64,000 nt of DNA from Triatoma infestans (GCA_011037195.1 JAAEAF010008043.1:35054-99053); one strand, 5' to 3'. Positions 11,339 through 23,904 are shown, counted from the first letter of the stretch. The notes: generated by a model from the sequence alone, not told the origin. Program-made: numbers and translations.

Positions 11339-12538
11339 GTGCCTCAGCCCCGCAATATATGTATTTTTACAAACTTATGGTATACTGGGTCATCGTATAA
11401 TCGGGATCATATTTTGACATTTCTTTTCAAAAAGTGGTCAATTTTTAAAATAAAGTTTTCATTTGTTAAAACATAATTTATCCTCATAATTTGAGATCTT
11501 TGAGGTAAGAGTGATTGTTATTTGTTGGACATGATAACACCTTTCAAAAAAAAATAATCTGGTGTGAAACATTCACATGAAAACTACAATTAAAAGTCTT
11601 GATTAAGTTTTAAGGAGGCAATTAACTGCCCCTATGTAAAGTACAAGACTGGACAAACTTTTTGATAAGAGAACGTCATGTGATCCATATAGATCTCTTA
11701 TTCTTTCCAGTGAACGTTTATCTCATATTTCGTTAACTTATTTTTTCCTTTATTCTCTAAAGCTTTTTCTCTTCATTATTATAATGGCATAAATAAAGTA
11801 GTAAGTATATACAAAATAAAATATAAACAAAGGTAGATGATAAGCTTGCCCACATTTTTCCTCATAATGCTGGGTCAACCCACTCACTTTGCCCTAAATT
11901 GATTAAAAAAGCTAGAAAAGAGATAAGTTTTTATATAATGCATTTTAGTTGATAATGATAATTTATATTTACTATTTAAAAAAAAAAAAAAAAATCTGAG
12001 TTTCATAAATTTTGTGCAGATAGCAGCAGTGAAGGCCTATCTTCAAACCAAATACAGATAAGTTGCCATGCACGTATATTTTATTCGCCCAGTTTTCCTT
12101 TTTAGTACTGTATCATTATTTAATATAGAACAGGTTGTGTATATTCAAAAATTTAAATACTGTTCGATATTTGTATATAAGTAAATTTCGATGCAATACT
12201 ATGATGAAGATCATGTCCAGTTTTAGGAAGCTTTTGGGGGGGGGGGGACTTTAAAATTAGTATATTAATTAACGACTCAATGCAATAAAACTTCATTAAT
12301 ACATTAACCACTATTTGATACGAAAGACACACCCCTAATGCAAGGCAAAAAGCTACCCACTTCTTTTGGCATCCGATTGTTATACTCACATTGATTCACA
12401 ATGATATCTTCAACATTCATTCATACGCTAATTATAAGATATACATATTTAGGCATTCTTTATTCCACATCTGGTAGCCACTTGTTAATGTAGATCACTT
12501 AAAGCTTCCTTAAGAATAAAACATATATAATCAAATGT
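11339..12538. other. AT-rich intergenic stretch
   Basis: No gene recognised. A 36-bp scrap near 11555-11590 matches the CCAGA end of family R in minus orientation (AATCTGGTGTGAAACATTC). A run of 12 G occurs at 12236-12247. Confidence 0.4.
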
Positions 12539-12548
12539 AAATTGATTC

Positions 12549-12856
12549 AGAGACATTTTCCGTGGTAACCTGCTTCATTTTGTGGTCACCGACCGGTTTC
12601 GGGCGTACGCCCATCTTCAGGATGCGTTTTTCAGACAGTGTGACAACACAAACTAAAGTTTTAAATACAATTAAAAATACCAGTCACTGTGTAAAACTGA
12701 ATTTGCTCTGTGCAAGTCTGTGTTGTCACATGTCTGAAAAACATCCTGAAGATGGGCGAACGCCCGAAACCGGTCGATGACCATAAAATGAAGCAGGCTA
12801 CCATGGAAAATGTCTCTGATGCTTTCCAGCTTTGCCGAACCAACCACCACAACAGC
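12549..12856. mobile_element. Inverted-arm element H1 with hammerhead-like motifs
   Basis: A 308-bp insertion between 10-bp direct repeats AAATTGATTC (12539-12548 and 12857-12866). Its two arms of about 110 bp are inverted copies of each other and face inward. Each arm carries the signature CTGAAGAT + hairpin + GAAACCGGTC: plus strand at 12746-12775, minus strand at about 12589-12620. TSDs of 9-10 bp, no coding sequence and inverted arms fit a Penelope-like retroelement derivative, whose terminal repeats can be inverted and carry hammerhead ribozymes. That identity is inference. A second copy is at 52231. Confidence 0.7.
12742..12779 (+). ncRNA. Hammerhead-like RNA motif (H1 right arm)
   Basis: Seen in order: CATC (12742-12745), CTGAAGA (12746-12752), a single T, a 5-bp hairpin GGGCG-AA-CGCCC (12754-12765), GAAA (12766-12769), CCGG, TC (12774-12775), GATG (12776-12779). 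In a type I hammerhead, CATC/GATG would be stem I, CUGANGA and GAAA the core, the GGGCG hairpin stem II, and ACC/GGU a minimal stem III with cleavage after GUC. Two departures matter: the extra U before stem II, and a stem III with no loop, which could pair only between two RNAs. Activity is unproven. Confidence 0.4.
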
Positions 12857-13015
12857 AAATTGATTCTCTGACAAACTAAATTATCGGCACATGATTGAAT
12901 GGACCTGGTATTGCATGTGTTGAAGTGAAAGTTATATAATCAGTATGCTTAAATGGTAGGATATTATAATAAAGATGGCACTGGGATTGGTTGCATAAAC
13001 TTTGTCTGAAACGGT

Positions 13016-13990
13016 TTTTTTTACTTTCTCTTACTCCTAGTAGAGAAGTATCGTAATCGTGTCAAATTTTCGATATCGAGTTTTCACCGGAAATATCCGT
13101 TTTGACGTCCCCTGAGTCCAAAAAAGTGGTTTTTAGCGTCTGTGTGTATGACTGAGAATAGCTCAAAAACGAAAAACCGTAGAAAGTTGAAACTTGATAT
13201 TCCGTTTAGGTACCACCATGGGATCTGACAGTACGTTATCTGTCAAAATTCCTCAACCGGAAGTACCAATTTACTAGTTTTTTTTTTTTACGTTTTTGCG
13301 ATTTTCTCAAAAATGGCTCCGACGATTTTCTTCAAACTTTGTATATCAACTACACATACAAAGAGCTACAACTTTTATGTGTAACATTTCTCAGAAAAAT
13401 TATTTAAGGGCACTTCTGGGGGAGGCGTGGGTTAGGTTTTCATCTTAACTGCTATTTCAGTTATTAGACAATTCTGTCATCTAAATAATGTTAATTAGAA
13501 TTAAATATGTTGTTGAAATTCCGAGTTTGAAAAAAAATCGATAACCGGAAGTGCGTTTACTTTGACACTTTACTAAATGATTTTTCATTTTTCGCGATTT
13601 TCTCAAAAATGGCTCCGACGATTTTTTGAAACTTCGAAGTACAAAATAAAAATGCAAAGATCTACATCTTATTTAAGACCTTTCTCTGGAAAAAATTCTT
13701 TTTAAGGGCAGGTTTAGGGGAGGGGTGGGGTTGATTTTCTCTAAAGTGCTATCATAGTTGATTATACAATTCTTTCATCCAAACATAATTAGTTAGAAAT
13801 AAATAGATGGCTGAAAATTCCGAGTTTTAAGAAAATTAGTAAACCGGAAGTGCGCTTTTACTGAACAGTTTTTTCAGTTTTCGACGAATTTCATTATATT
13901 TGGTACACAAACTATAAATTTGTCAATTATAATTTTGAGAACAGGAGTAAGAGAAAGTTGTGTGAGTGTTTCACACCAGATTTTTTTTTT
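13016..13990 (+). repeat. Family R, near-full copy
   Basis: It starts with a T run then ACTTTCTCTTACTCC and ends GGAGTAAGAGAAAGT, the GTGTGA/TCACAC hairpin and CCAGA plus a T run. Inside are the modules that begin with an ACCGGAAGT-type motif and continue into TTTCTCAAAAATGGCTCCGA. No protein is encoded; chance frames in this family all give similar Phe/Ser-rich peptides. Confidence 0.75.
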
Positions 13991-15305
13991 AATTTGTACT
14001 AGGAAATAAATTTTAATTAACTCTCAGTTGAAAGAGAATTTAATACTCATTGGATCTATCCATGTCTTGGACCATTTAACATCTTCAGACATAGCTAACA
14101 TTAGGCGAAAACTCCTAGTCTTTTCAATAGAAAATTTAAATTATAATCAACGCTTCAAATTAAAAAGCAGCTGGAGAGAGAAGGTGAAGACTATCTGAAA
14201 CTTCGTTATAATTTTTAAAAATTTCCAAAAAAAACAATCAGCCAGCTAAGATTTGCGAATACAATAAATTTTCACAAAGAGGGCAACTCCAATTAGGATG
14301 AATATATCTTTCCGAAACAGAGTTTTAGGATTAAGATAACAGATAGTATTTAGGATTAAGTCGTCGCCGGGAGGTTTTTTGTTGGGAAATCCGTTGAGTA
14401 TAATTGAATATTTCAGAAGGAGAACTGTGTATAAGATAGGAATTTCTGTTTTTAGAAGGTGAGGTTGTTGTTACAGTTCGTGAATTTATCTTCGAATTAA
14501 GCACTTTTCCTCATTACTTGCTGCCAGCCGTTTCTTGTAATCAGTGAAGGAATCGGGGAGATTTTCGTTCAGTAAGCATTTTGTTTCTGCAGAGACGACT
14601 TAATCCTAGTTCTCTGCAAATTCTGTTTTTTAGTCCATGTATTAGTTTGTGAAACTGTAAAGGCAACTATTAATAAAATGTAAACTCTATTATAAATATT
14701 GTTTGTACAAGAATTTATTTTGTATAGAGTAAGCCGTGATTATAAATAGATTTTGTTCTGTACTATACTTCTATTCTTGTAGTTCGAGCATGCAGATACT
14801 AGGATTTACTCAAACACATAAACATACTGGCTTTTGATCTAAATAAAAAGATTTATATTGAATTTTTGATAGAAATTAAATGTTTAATATAAATTACATT
14901 AATCACCTGATTCAATGATTAAAAAAAAAAAAAAAATGGAAATTAATGATTAAATAATTAAGGATATAAGCGAAGTTTATGTAAGTGAACAATTTGATCG
15001 TGGGTCTGACGGTTATCTTTGTAAATTATCTGAAAGAAAAAGTGACACCACTAATTTTGATATAATTAAGTACTAGAGTAACATAATTATGTTGGAAGAA
15101 GAACAAGATATAAAAATAGAAACTGGGAGCTCATTTTAAGTTAATGAGATTTTTATGTATACTTTATATAATCACATCATGGTTGGTCATTCCCAGGTAG
15201 CTCTGTGCACTATCAAGAAAAACTTTACTTACTATCTTTTAATCTATTGGCCAATTTAACATTTAATGCTCTCCCATTTTGTTTTTATTACATATTCGGT
15301 CTTAA
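13991..15305. other. AT-rich intergenic stretch
   Basis: No gene or shared repeat recognised between two family R copies. Confidence 0.4.
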
Positions 15306-16269
15306 ATTTTTACTTTCTCTTACTCCCTAGTAAAAGAGCAAGTATCGTAATTGTGTCAAATTTTCGATATCGAGTTTTCACCGGAAATATCCGTTTTGAG
15401 GTCGCCTGAGTCCAAAAAAGTGGTTTTTAGCAAATGGTCTGTGTGTGTGTGTGTGTGTGTGTGTCTGTGTGAGTGTGTGTATATATGTGAACAGCATAGC
15501 TCAAAAACGAAAAACCGTAGAAAGTTGAAACTTGATATTCCGTTTAGATACCACCATGGGATCTGACAGTACGTTATCTGTCAAAATTCCTCAACCGGAA
15601 GTACCACTTTACTAGTTTGTTTTTTTTACGTTTTTGCGATTTTCTCAAAAATGGCTTTTCCTCTTAAGTGCTATTTCAGTTTATTAGACAATTCTACCAT
15701 CTTAATAATGTTAATTAGAATTAAGTATGTTGTTGAAATTCCGAGTTTGAAAAAAAATCGGATAACCGGAAATGCGTTCATTTTAACACTTGCCCTAAAT
15801 GATTTCTTCACTTTTTCGCGATTTTCTCAAAAATGGCTCCGAAGATTTTCTTGAAACATCGTATATCAACCAAACATGCAATGATATATATCTTTTATTT
15901 AAAACATTTCTTTAAGGTAAAATTTATTTAAGGGCACTTTTACGGGAAGGGTAGGGTTACAGCTTCCTCTAAAGTGCTTCATATTTGATTATACAATTTG
16001 ATCATCCAAACAAAATTAATTTGAAATAAATATATGGCCAAAATTACGAGTTTTAAGAAAATTAGTAAGCCGGATGTGCGCTTTTACTGAACTATTTTTT
16101 CAGTTTTCGATGAATTTCATTAAATTTGGTACACAAACTACAACATTTATCAATTATGTTAAATTATTGTCAACATTTGTTAACATTTGTCAATTATGTT
16201 ATTATTATGTTAAATTTGAGAACAGGAGTAAGAGAAAGTTGTGTGAGTGTTTCACACCAGATTTTTTTT
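15306..16269 (+). repeat. Family R, near-full copy
   Basis: Same ends and order as the copy at 55250. The embedded GT microsatellite is expanded here (15439-15464). The first module is shortened: the segment between the first TTTCTCAAAAATGGCT and the TAAGTGCTATTTCAG block is deleted. Confidence 0.75.
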
Positions 16270-16539
16270 CTTTTATTTCCCTTTTTTTTATTTAACAGAG
16301 CCCACCAGAGGGGCTGGAAAGCCTATAAGAGGCGGGCCCCCTCTCACCTTTTAATTTTCTTTTATTTAGTTTAGGCTGCCTAGTTCTTCAGAAAATTTAC
16401 ATTAACTTAGAACCAAATACACCTACAGCTCTGCTGCTATTCCTACATGTGATTTATCAATACAAAAAATGTATCAAATAAAAAGAATATATTTATCTGC
16501 TCTATATCATTGGCGGTTGGTAGATAGATATTGAGTATT

Positions 16540-17135
16540 AGTTTTGTAACAGATGTGGTGTCGGTAACAAAACGGAAATCCAAGTTTAAGCTTCCAACAA
16601 TTTTTCGTTTTTGAGATATTATGTTCTTACACACAAATACTGTAATAGGACCGTAGAGAGGGATCTAAAGCAGAGAGAGAGAGAGAGAGAGAGACACAAA
16701 ATTGAGAGTCTCAATCGCTAATTAGGCCATACTAGAGTGGGGGACTCTGTTTAAATACAGCTGTGCTAGCCCTACAGGGGTCAGTTTATACAGCAATTGC
16801 AACGCGCCAGCAACCAACTACTACCCTTCTCTTCACTAGCTCTAAATCTCTCGATACCAAGTTCTATATTACGTGTAAAGTCCTGGCAGTATGTGTTACT
16901 TTTCTAATTATACAGTGTTCAGCATTATTTCCAGTTTATTTCTTCTTATAAATCAAATTCTCTCCTTCTAAAACCCATTATACATATTCAAACCGTTTGC
17001 TAAAAATAATTTTTTCATACTCAGAGGACCTCAAAATATATATTTCCGGTGAAAAACTCAGTTTTTTTAAAATTTTGACACGATCGTAATATTAACCCCC
17101 TCCCCCCTCTCACTGAGGAGTAAGAGAAAGTAAAG
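16540..17135 (-). repeat. Family R relic (minus), split by an LTR
   Basis: Minus-strand pieces at 16540-16640 (AAACGGAAATCCAAG and TTTTCGTTTTTGAGATAT) and 16985-17135 (TTTCCGGTGAAAA, CACGATCGTAAT, GGAGTAAGAGAAAGT) together reconstruct the ACTTTCTC end of the element. The 344 bp between them is a separate LTR-like insertion. Confidence 0.6.
16641..16984 (+). mobile_element. LTR-like insertion, distinct family F4
   Basis: A 344-bp segment starting TGTAATAGGA and ending CCATTATACA, so its tips are short imperfect inverted repeats bounded by TG and CA. It has a TATA-like TTTAAATA, a TCAGTT initiator-like site about 40 bp on, and a GA microsatellite (16674-16693). It sits in the middle of an R relic. 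Flanking tetramers do not match cleanly (ATAC and TATT), so the LTR call is tentative. Confidence 0.45.
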
Positions 17136-17365
17136 AATAAAAAAAAATATTGTACGATTTAACTGGTTTCCTCACATTATTCCATATCCTATCTAAATAA
17201 TAAATTGATTATTTTGTAAGTTAATATCTCCTCAAAGTTGGTGTAATATGTGTCAGATATGATAGTACCGTTTATGTGGTAGTTATGCACAGCAATAGGA
17301 TATGTCTTATCTATTTGCTAGAGGGCCTACATTTGTTTACAATAGTAATGATTCATTCGTTTGTG

Positions 17366-17401
<36 letters not shown>

Positions 17402-18266
17402 CCGTCTAGTGATACTGAAATCATTTATCTCAATCAGTTTGAACATTCCATCAATAAATCACAATGATCTAACTTTAGTATCAAGTAAAGAAATAAATCA
17501 ATCAGAATTATATATATATACGTAGGGGGATTTTTTGAGGAAAATATATATTTAGTTAGCATATTCTGTATTAACCTCAACTAAACGTCATTACGACTAC
17601 TTATATTCAATTTTATGTATGAGTTTAATGAGCAAAACTTCTAAATGAACAAGTGCAAATAATTATATAGTTTTTCCTTCTTTTTATTTTATATCACTTT
17701 CAGAATGTCATTCATCACTGAACACTCTCTTAGTATATTCATGAATAGTTTTTGTATAAAATTTTAACGAGAACGGATTATGAGACTATAGCCTTAAACG
17801 ACAGGGCATATAAGAGGCCATTAGCGCTTTTTATTAATTTTTTTTTTTTTTTTTTTTTACTTCTTCATTTTTAATGAAAAGTATATGAATGCTTTTTACA
17901 GATTTACAGTTCTTTTTTTTTTAAAAAGTACTCATTATTCATTATATATATCCTTCGCAATTAACAAATCTTTTTATGTATTCATAGATGTACAGAAGTT
18001 TATGTTCTTCATGTACATTGCTCAGGATATGTATCCAAACAATTACTTGATAATTTTTTTTTTTTTTTTAACGCAGCCAAATTTTAACTATGTTTTCGTA
18101 AGAATCAACACTCAACAAAATTAAATTCACCTAGCAAAAAGCAATATGGACATCACACGTGTTTTGCAATTATTTCGACTGAAAAAATAGAAAAAAAAGG
18201 AAGCATAAATCATAATTTTATTAACCTAATAGTTTATATACAAAATTGTACGAACTGAAAAAAATG
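17136..18266. other. AT-rich intergenic stretch
   Basis: It contains a TA microsatellite (17365-17390) and long T runs. No gene recognised. Confidence 0.4.
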
Positions 18267-18270
18267 GTTT

Positions 18271-19046
18271 TGTAATGACATGGCAGGGTCATAGCAATGT
18301 CAAACCTTCACAACACATAACAAAGAAAGAATTATTTATAACTAGTGGCCTAGCCGGCTGCTGTCTTCAAGACAAGGCCATGGCCAAACAAAACCAAGGG
18401 TCGATGCTTTACATCAAAGCAAGCACGCTAAGGCTGGCCACTGACCTAAATCACTGGTCACCAAACTAACTAAGGTCGCACACTAGGACAGATGACTTGG
18501 TGTGAGTGTTAGCCAAACAAACAAAACCAAGGGTCGATGCTTTACATCAAAGCAAGCACCGCTAAGGCTGGCCACTGACCTGCTAAATCGCTGGTCACCA
18601 AACTAACCAATGTCGCACAAGGTCGCACACTAGGACAGATGTCTTGGTGTGAGTGTTGCTAACACTAATATATAAACTTCGCCCCATTGGAAGAGGGGAT
18701 GATTATATGATTATACTTCAGTACGTCTTCAAGATTATTATACGAGCAGCAGTTTCCGCGTCCCTATACAGGTTTTATTTATACTTATTTCCTTAGTTGT
18801 GTATCTTAGTTCATTTATTTTAATCATTCTAAATTATTAGTTATTTATCTCCTATTTATTTCCTAAGTATTTCTTGTTAATAGTTACCATTACTCACGTT
18901 TAAATTATTGTATAAATATAGTCTATTTTTTATAAATTCCGTGTTAATAATTCGAGCACTAAATTCCAAAAATCTCTAAATAACTTCCGCCATCTTCAAG
19001 ACATCTACTACATACCTCAGGAATCACAATAAACGATTACACTACA
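18271..19046 (+). mobile_element. Solo LTR, family F2
   Basis: 776 bp from TGTAATGACATGG to the ACACTACA end, flanked by the exact 4-bp TSD GTTT (18267-18270 and 19047-19050). TATATAAA at about 18669 and TCAGTAC at about 18718 mark the promoter. A block containing GTCGATGCTTTACATCAAAG is duplicated inside. No internal coding region. F2 shares short blocks with F1 (AACTAGTGG, GCGTCCCTAT, AGTTGTGCATCTTAG-like), so the two are related families. Confidence 0.85.
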
Positions 19047-19305
19047 GTTTGCAGAAAAAAATTCTCACGTAAATTGAAATTATAAATTATGTGCTTGTTA
19101 TAATAATAGTGTTTCACCAGAGAGACACTGTTAAGGAAATATGGCAGAGAATTCAATGGAGGAATTTGGTAGCAGCATACAGATTGTTATTATTAGCTTA
19201 CAAGACTATTACTTATGAGCATGCAAATCATCATACATTTTATGAAAAATTTCAAATGTGCTCAGCTACAAATGTGCCGCACACAATATCCTTTCTTTCT
19301 TTTAT

Positions 19306-19747
19306 TAACTTCTATAAGAGAAAGTATTTTTGGTGGAGGGGGAGGGGGAAATAATAAAGATCAAAATGGTGTCAAATTTTCGAAATTTGATTTTTGATGC
19401 GGAAAATACACGTTTTTGAGGTATACATGGATTTTCAGGAAATATTTTGTGTGTGTGTTCAGTCGTAAAATCATTAAGTAAAGTCGCAGCTCCGGTTGAA
19501 GGACTTTTCCCCAAAACCTTCGTGTCAGATCCGGTGTTAATACCTAAACGGAATACCAAATTTGAGCTTCCTGCGATTTATCATTTTTGAGATATTTTGT
19601 TAACACACACACATATAGACCATTAGCTAAAAACATTTTGTTCATATTCAGAGTACTCCAAAACATATACCTACTTCCCGTGAAAAGTCAAATTCAAAAA
19701 TTTTGATCGTAATGGCTTCCGCTTACAGGGGTAAGAGAAAGTAAAAA
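19306..19747. repeat. Family R relics in inverted arrangement
   Basis: 19310-19430 is a plus-strand R start (AGAGAAAGTATTTTTGG then TCAAATTTTCGAAATTTG). 19450-19747 is a minus-strand R end (CCTAAACGGAATACC ... GGGGTAAGAGAAAGT followed by A residues). The two ACTTTCTC ends face outward. Both are diverged from the young copies and may represent an older subfamily. Confidence 0.55.
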
Positions 19748-19878
19748 AAGAAACTGAACTAAAGATATTAATAATCAATGTCATCTGTGTTACTAAAACA
19801 AAAGAAATAGTTTTAGCGAAGGCCAGAACTAAAACGGCTGTGGGAATCGTGATGTGGTTCCCGCAAATCCCTGGCAAG

Positions 19879-20618
19879 TGTAATGTGATAACAAGAAGGA
19901 AAAGATATAATTTTTAAATTATAAAAATTATAACTATTGGTGCCAGCCAGTCGCTATTATTCAGGTCAAGAGCCGCGGTCAGTGCACAGTCAAAAGGGAC
20001 CGCCAAAGACACACCGCTAAAACCCTTTCAACAAAAACCCTTTCAAAAGGGTCATTATACGGTCAGTGTACAGAAGCCACCTGGCCGACATACAAGGGTC
20101 AACAAACACTCAAAAGACCACCTGGCTACAGTCCTTTGATAACCGCCATCATCTGTTGCCACACTGGTCACCGACCTATTCAAGACCTAGGGTCAACATA
20201 CGGCAAGAGATGTTTTAGTGTGACCCGATTACACACTTATCAATGTGTGAGTGATGCTAATATAAACGTCTCTCCACAGGAGGAGGGGATGAGTATTCTT
20301 CAGTATTTTATCAGCGTTTCATCAGGATTCTACCAGTGATATACGACATCAGATCATACATAGCGAGCGCGTCCCTATCTAAGGTTTTTAAACATATATT
20401 TATTCATCATCATTATAGTTGTGCATTCTAGTTACCATTTAATCATTTTAAATTAATTGTAGTTATATCATTTCAAACGTTTAAGTTATTGTTAAAATAT
20501 AGTCTATTTTCGTAAATTAGTAGTTCATATTTCGAGTGACAACTTTCTAAAAATCTCTAACTAATTCCCAACCATTCATCGCATCATAACCCTCTTCAAG
20601 ACATCTGATTCCACTACA
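19879..20618 (+). mobile_element. Solo LTR, family F1 (copy C)
   Basis: 740 bp from TGTAATGTGATAAC to CCACTACA with the exact TSD CAAG (19875-19878 and 20619-20622). Only one CCACCTGGCTACAGTC block is present, against two in copies A, B and D, which accounts for most of the length difference. Confidence 0.85.
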
Positions 20619-20622
20619 CAAG

Positions 20623-22590
20623 CTTTGGTTTTTCACGGAACTATTGCGCCTAATACTATTGCTCTTTTTATTGCTCATGATAAAACTTTACAAAAATCAA
20701 ATTTGGTCATGCTCTGTATAGCTGTAATTTTTTCATTAAGTCAGTTGTACAAAAAATTTGTCCCAAATATATTCTGTCAAAATTTATATTATATGGTGAA
20801 ACACCGCGTACAATGAAGTTTATTGTTATTTACAATAAACTACAGGCGTGTACTCGGAGCGCAAATGGATAAGCGCTTAGTGAAGCACGCAAAAACCAAG
20901 AATAACAAAGTTTTAATTTTCTTATCTTGAAGATGCGGTTAGAATGAATGAGAAGTTTATGTTGAGCTGGAGAAAGTGTGAAGGATGCTATGAAGCGTAA
21001 AAGGTATAAAGGAAGCTGTGTATAGGTGTATAAATACGTTGATGTATGGGTGTGTATGAAGGGAAGTTATAGGAAAGGTAATTGGTGAGTGAAGCGGTAC
21101 GAAAGCGTGCTTTTGTTGATGCGAATAAATCCTCTCGGAAGCTGTTTGGAGGGAGAGATGAAAAATCTGTGATATAAGCACAATACACCCGTGGAGGCGG
21201 TGAATCTTAACTAGGAAGCAGTTTAGAATGCAGCAGTTAAGCACTAGAAGTGAACAAGCAGGCAAGTGACGAAAAAGGATGATTAACAAGAGAAGTGGTG
21301 GGGAAACCAACGTCAGGTAACGCGAGAAAAGGCGCGAAATCTCCCAAACAAGTCAGAGAATTGGCGGAAAGACAGGATATTGTTGGAAATTATACTACTA
21401 CATATAGACAAACCTGGCAAGACGTCGCAACAATTGTAATCAACTAATATTGTAATAGATTTTAAAGTTAAAGTAAGTTAAGTTCTTTTGACACACATTA
21501 TGACCACACAAAACTATAATCATCACTATAATTATTATGTTAATCATTAGAGAAAGAAATGTTAGAAATTTATTGTAATATTACAATAACAGTTTGAGTA
21601 GATATTAATTTTCACGCGGTAGCTGGTAAGAGCCCCAGTCCTCGTAGCCTAAGCATTACAGAAAACACGGTTTTAAGTATGTATGCTGTTTTGCTGGAAG
21701 TTCAGCTTCGAAGAAACTTTTATTTATAAAACATCAGTGTTAAGACATTTAAAAAAAAAAAGTTCTTTTTAAATTCTATATAAAAAATATTTTATAATAG
21801 GATCAAAACAACATTAAAATATGTAAACTAGGACATTTTATTGAATTGCCACAAATGATAAATATAAGAGTTTTCATTCGAAGAAATTTTCAACAACAAT
21901 CAAATAAAAAAATAAAAGAAAAAGAAAATGAAAAGTTTTTAAAGCTTTTTGGTATTGTTGGTTTATAGTTGTTAAGCGGTTTTGATGGGAAAGCTGGGCC
22001 CGAGCTGAACGCTAAAGTTAAGTGCCATAAAGTTGACTCTACAGTTACAGTCATTATAATCCTATTAAGGCTAGTAGATGGAGGAGAGAAAGATCTCTGG
22101 GTCTAAAGAAAACCCATTCCTATCTCTCTCTAGACAACTTCTTATCATCGCCAACAACTTGTTATAGTAATAAAGGAAGACGCTCTTACTATCATATTCC
22201 GTTCTTGGACATAATCAGGGAACAATTTCATTGAAATAACCTCTTATCTACAACTTAATACATCATTAAAACAATTAATAGAATTACTTTACCGTGGGAA
22301 AATTTGTTTTGCGATAAGTAAAAATTTAATTAATTTACATGTTATTACTTTTACTTAATGAATATAATTTGGAAACACAAAGATTACTAATATAAAACTT
22401 TCAGATTGGTCCAAATTGGATAAAAAGGAGGCTCAGTTTGTTCGCAAGCCAAGGATGAAAACTGGTAATATTTGAAATGATTTAATCTTCAAGTGTACAA
22501 CACTATCTAGATCAGGAGTGTACAAACTTACTGCCACAAGAGCCAATTGAGTAATTATGCATTTTTCATATGGCCATAGTAATAATAATA
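20623..22590. other. Intergenic stretch without recognised genes
   Basis: About 2 kb. A minus-strand frame at 20957-21310 is open for 117 codons but is hydrophobic and low in complexity and resembles nothing I know. A TAA/AAT-type microsatellite ends the stretch (about 22583-22598). Confidence 0.35.
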
Positions 22591-22598
22591 ATAATAAG

Positions 22599-22640
22599 GG
22601 AAGAAATTAGCTCAGCGGTTTGCGCACTGGACCCTTCTTC
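22599..22640 (+). repeat. tRNA-like fragment (possible SINE S1 5' end)
   Basis: GGGAAGAAATTAGCTCAGCG followed by GTTTGCGCACTGGAC matches the start of the S1 SINE (GGGAATAGCTAAG ... GCGTTGGAC), including the A box. Similarity stops after about 40 bp and no B box follows, so it is a truncated remnant. Confidence 0.4.
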
Positions 22641-22844
22641 TAACGTCTAAAAACTATTCTTATAACGTCTGCATTATTTACATCATTGATATAGGCAATA
22701 GTTCTTCAAATAATTGGTGGTACTGAGCCGCCTGCGCTTTTAATAAAAATTCGTTAGTCGTGTTTGCCTTCATAGTTTCTAGAAGTTTGTCTATCTGTTT
22801 AATGCATTTTTCTAGAGAACTAAAAGAGCCTTATTAAATTTAAA

Positions 22845-22990
22845 TTGTAATGCTTGGGATGCTGATAGGATTCATATCTGCTCCCTACGCAATAGAAATG
22901 AGATAGAGGACACCCTTCATTTTATGACAATATGTCCTATACTAGAATCTATTAGAAGAAGGTACTGAGGAAAGAACGTAATCTCAAAAG
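22845..22990 (+). pseudogene. Possible non-LTR retrotransposon C-terminal remnant
   Basis: A plus-strand frame reads SLRNRNEIEDTLHFMTICPI then ESIRRRY. This matches the pattern E.ED..HF...CP.....R..Y common to LINE tails, but one Cys of the first CxxC is replaced (CNAWDADRIHIC). Too short for clade assignment. Confidence 0.35.
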
Positions 22991-23053
22991 GAGAACTAGT
23001 TAGTTTATTGATAGGGGAAAATATAAAACCAATGTATAATTATGCAAAGCATG

Positions 23054-23698
23054 TGTAATGACATGGCAAGGTCATAGCAATGTCAAACCTTCACAACACA
23101 TAACAAAGAAAGAATAATTTATAACTAGTGGCCTAGCCGGCTGCTGTCTTCAAGACAAGGCCGCGGCCAAACAAACAAAACCAAGGGTCGATGCTTTACA
23201 TCAAAGCAAGCACCGCTAAGGCTGGCCACTGACCTAAATCGCTGGTCATCAAACTAACGAAGGTCGCACAAGGTCGCACACTAGGGCAGATGTCTTGGTG
23301 TGAGTGTTGCTAACACTAATATATAAACTTCGCCCCATTGGAAGAAGGGGATGATTATATGATTATACTTCAGTACGTCTTCAAGATTATTATACAAGCA
23401 GCAGTTTCCGCGTCCCTATACAGTTTTTATTTATACTTATTTCCTTAGTTGTGCATCTTAGTTCATTTATTTTAATCATTCTAAATTATTAGTTATTTAT
23501 CTCCTATTTTATTTCTAAGTATTTCTTGTTAATAGTTACCATTACTCACGTTTAAATTATTATACAAATACAGTCTTATTTTTATAAATTCCGTGTTAAT
23601 AATTCGAGCACTAACTTCCAAAAATCTCTAAACTAACTCCGCCCTCTTCAAGACATCTACTACATACCTCAGGAATCACAATAAACGATTCCACTACA
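23054..23698 (+). mobile_element. Solo LTR, family F2 (short copy)
   Basis: 645 bp from TGTAATGACATGG to CCACTACA. It lacks the internal duplication seen in the copy at 18271. Flanks are CATG (left) and CATA (right), a 4-bp TSD with one difference. Promoter elements are preserved. Confidence 0.8.
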
Positions 23699-23904
23699 CA
23701 TACATTAGAATATAGGAAAGCAAAAATGGAAAATATAATTTAATTTATGTTTATTTTATTTAGTTCTTCTTTTTTTTTTTTGTCTTTTAGATTATAATTA
23801 CCATGCCAAACTCCTGGCAGACGGCTGTATTCAGCTATTGCTGTATGCTTTATGTTTGTATCTGTAAAGTTTTGTAAGTTTATATTTTTTATAATAAATC
23901 AAAT

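Noticed and set aside
12236..12247. G-quadruplex
   Set aside because: A single run of 12 G with no partner runs nearby; a homopolymer is the simpler reading.
20957..21310. 117-codon minus-strand frame
   Set aside because: Low-complexity hydrophobic and His/Thr-rich, no start context, no homologue pattern; likely chance.
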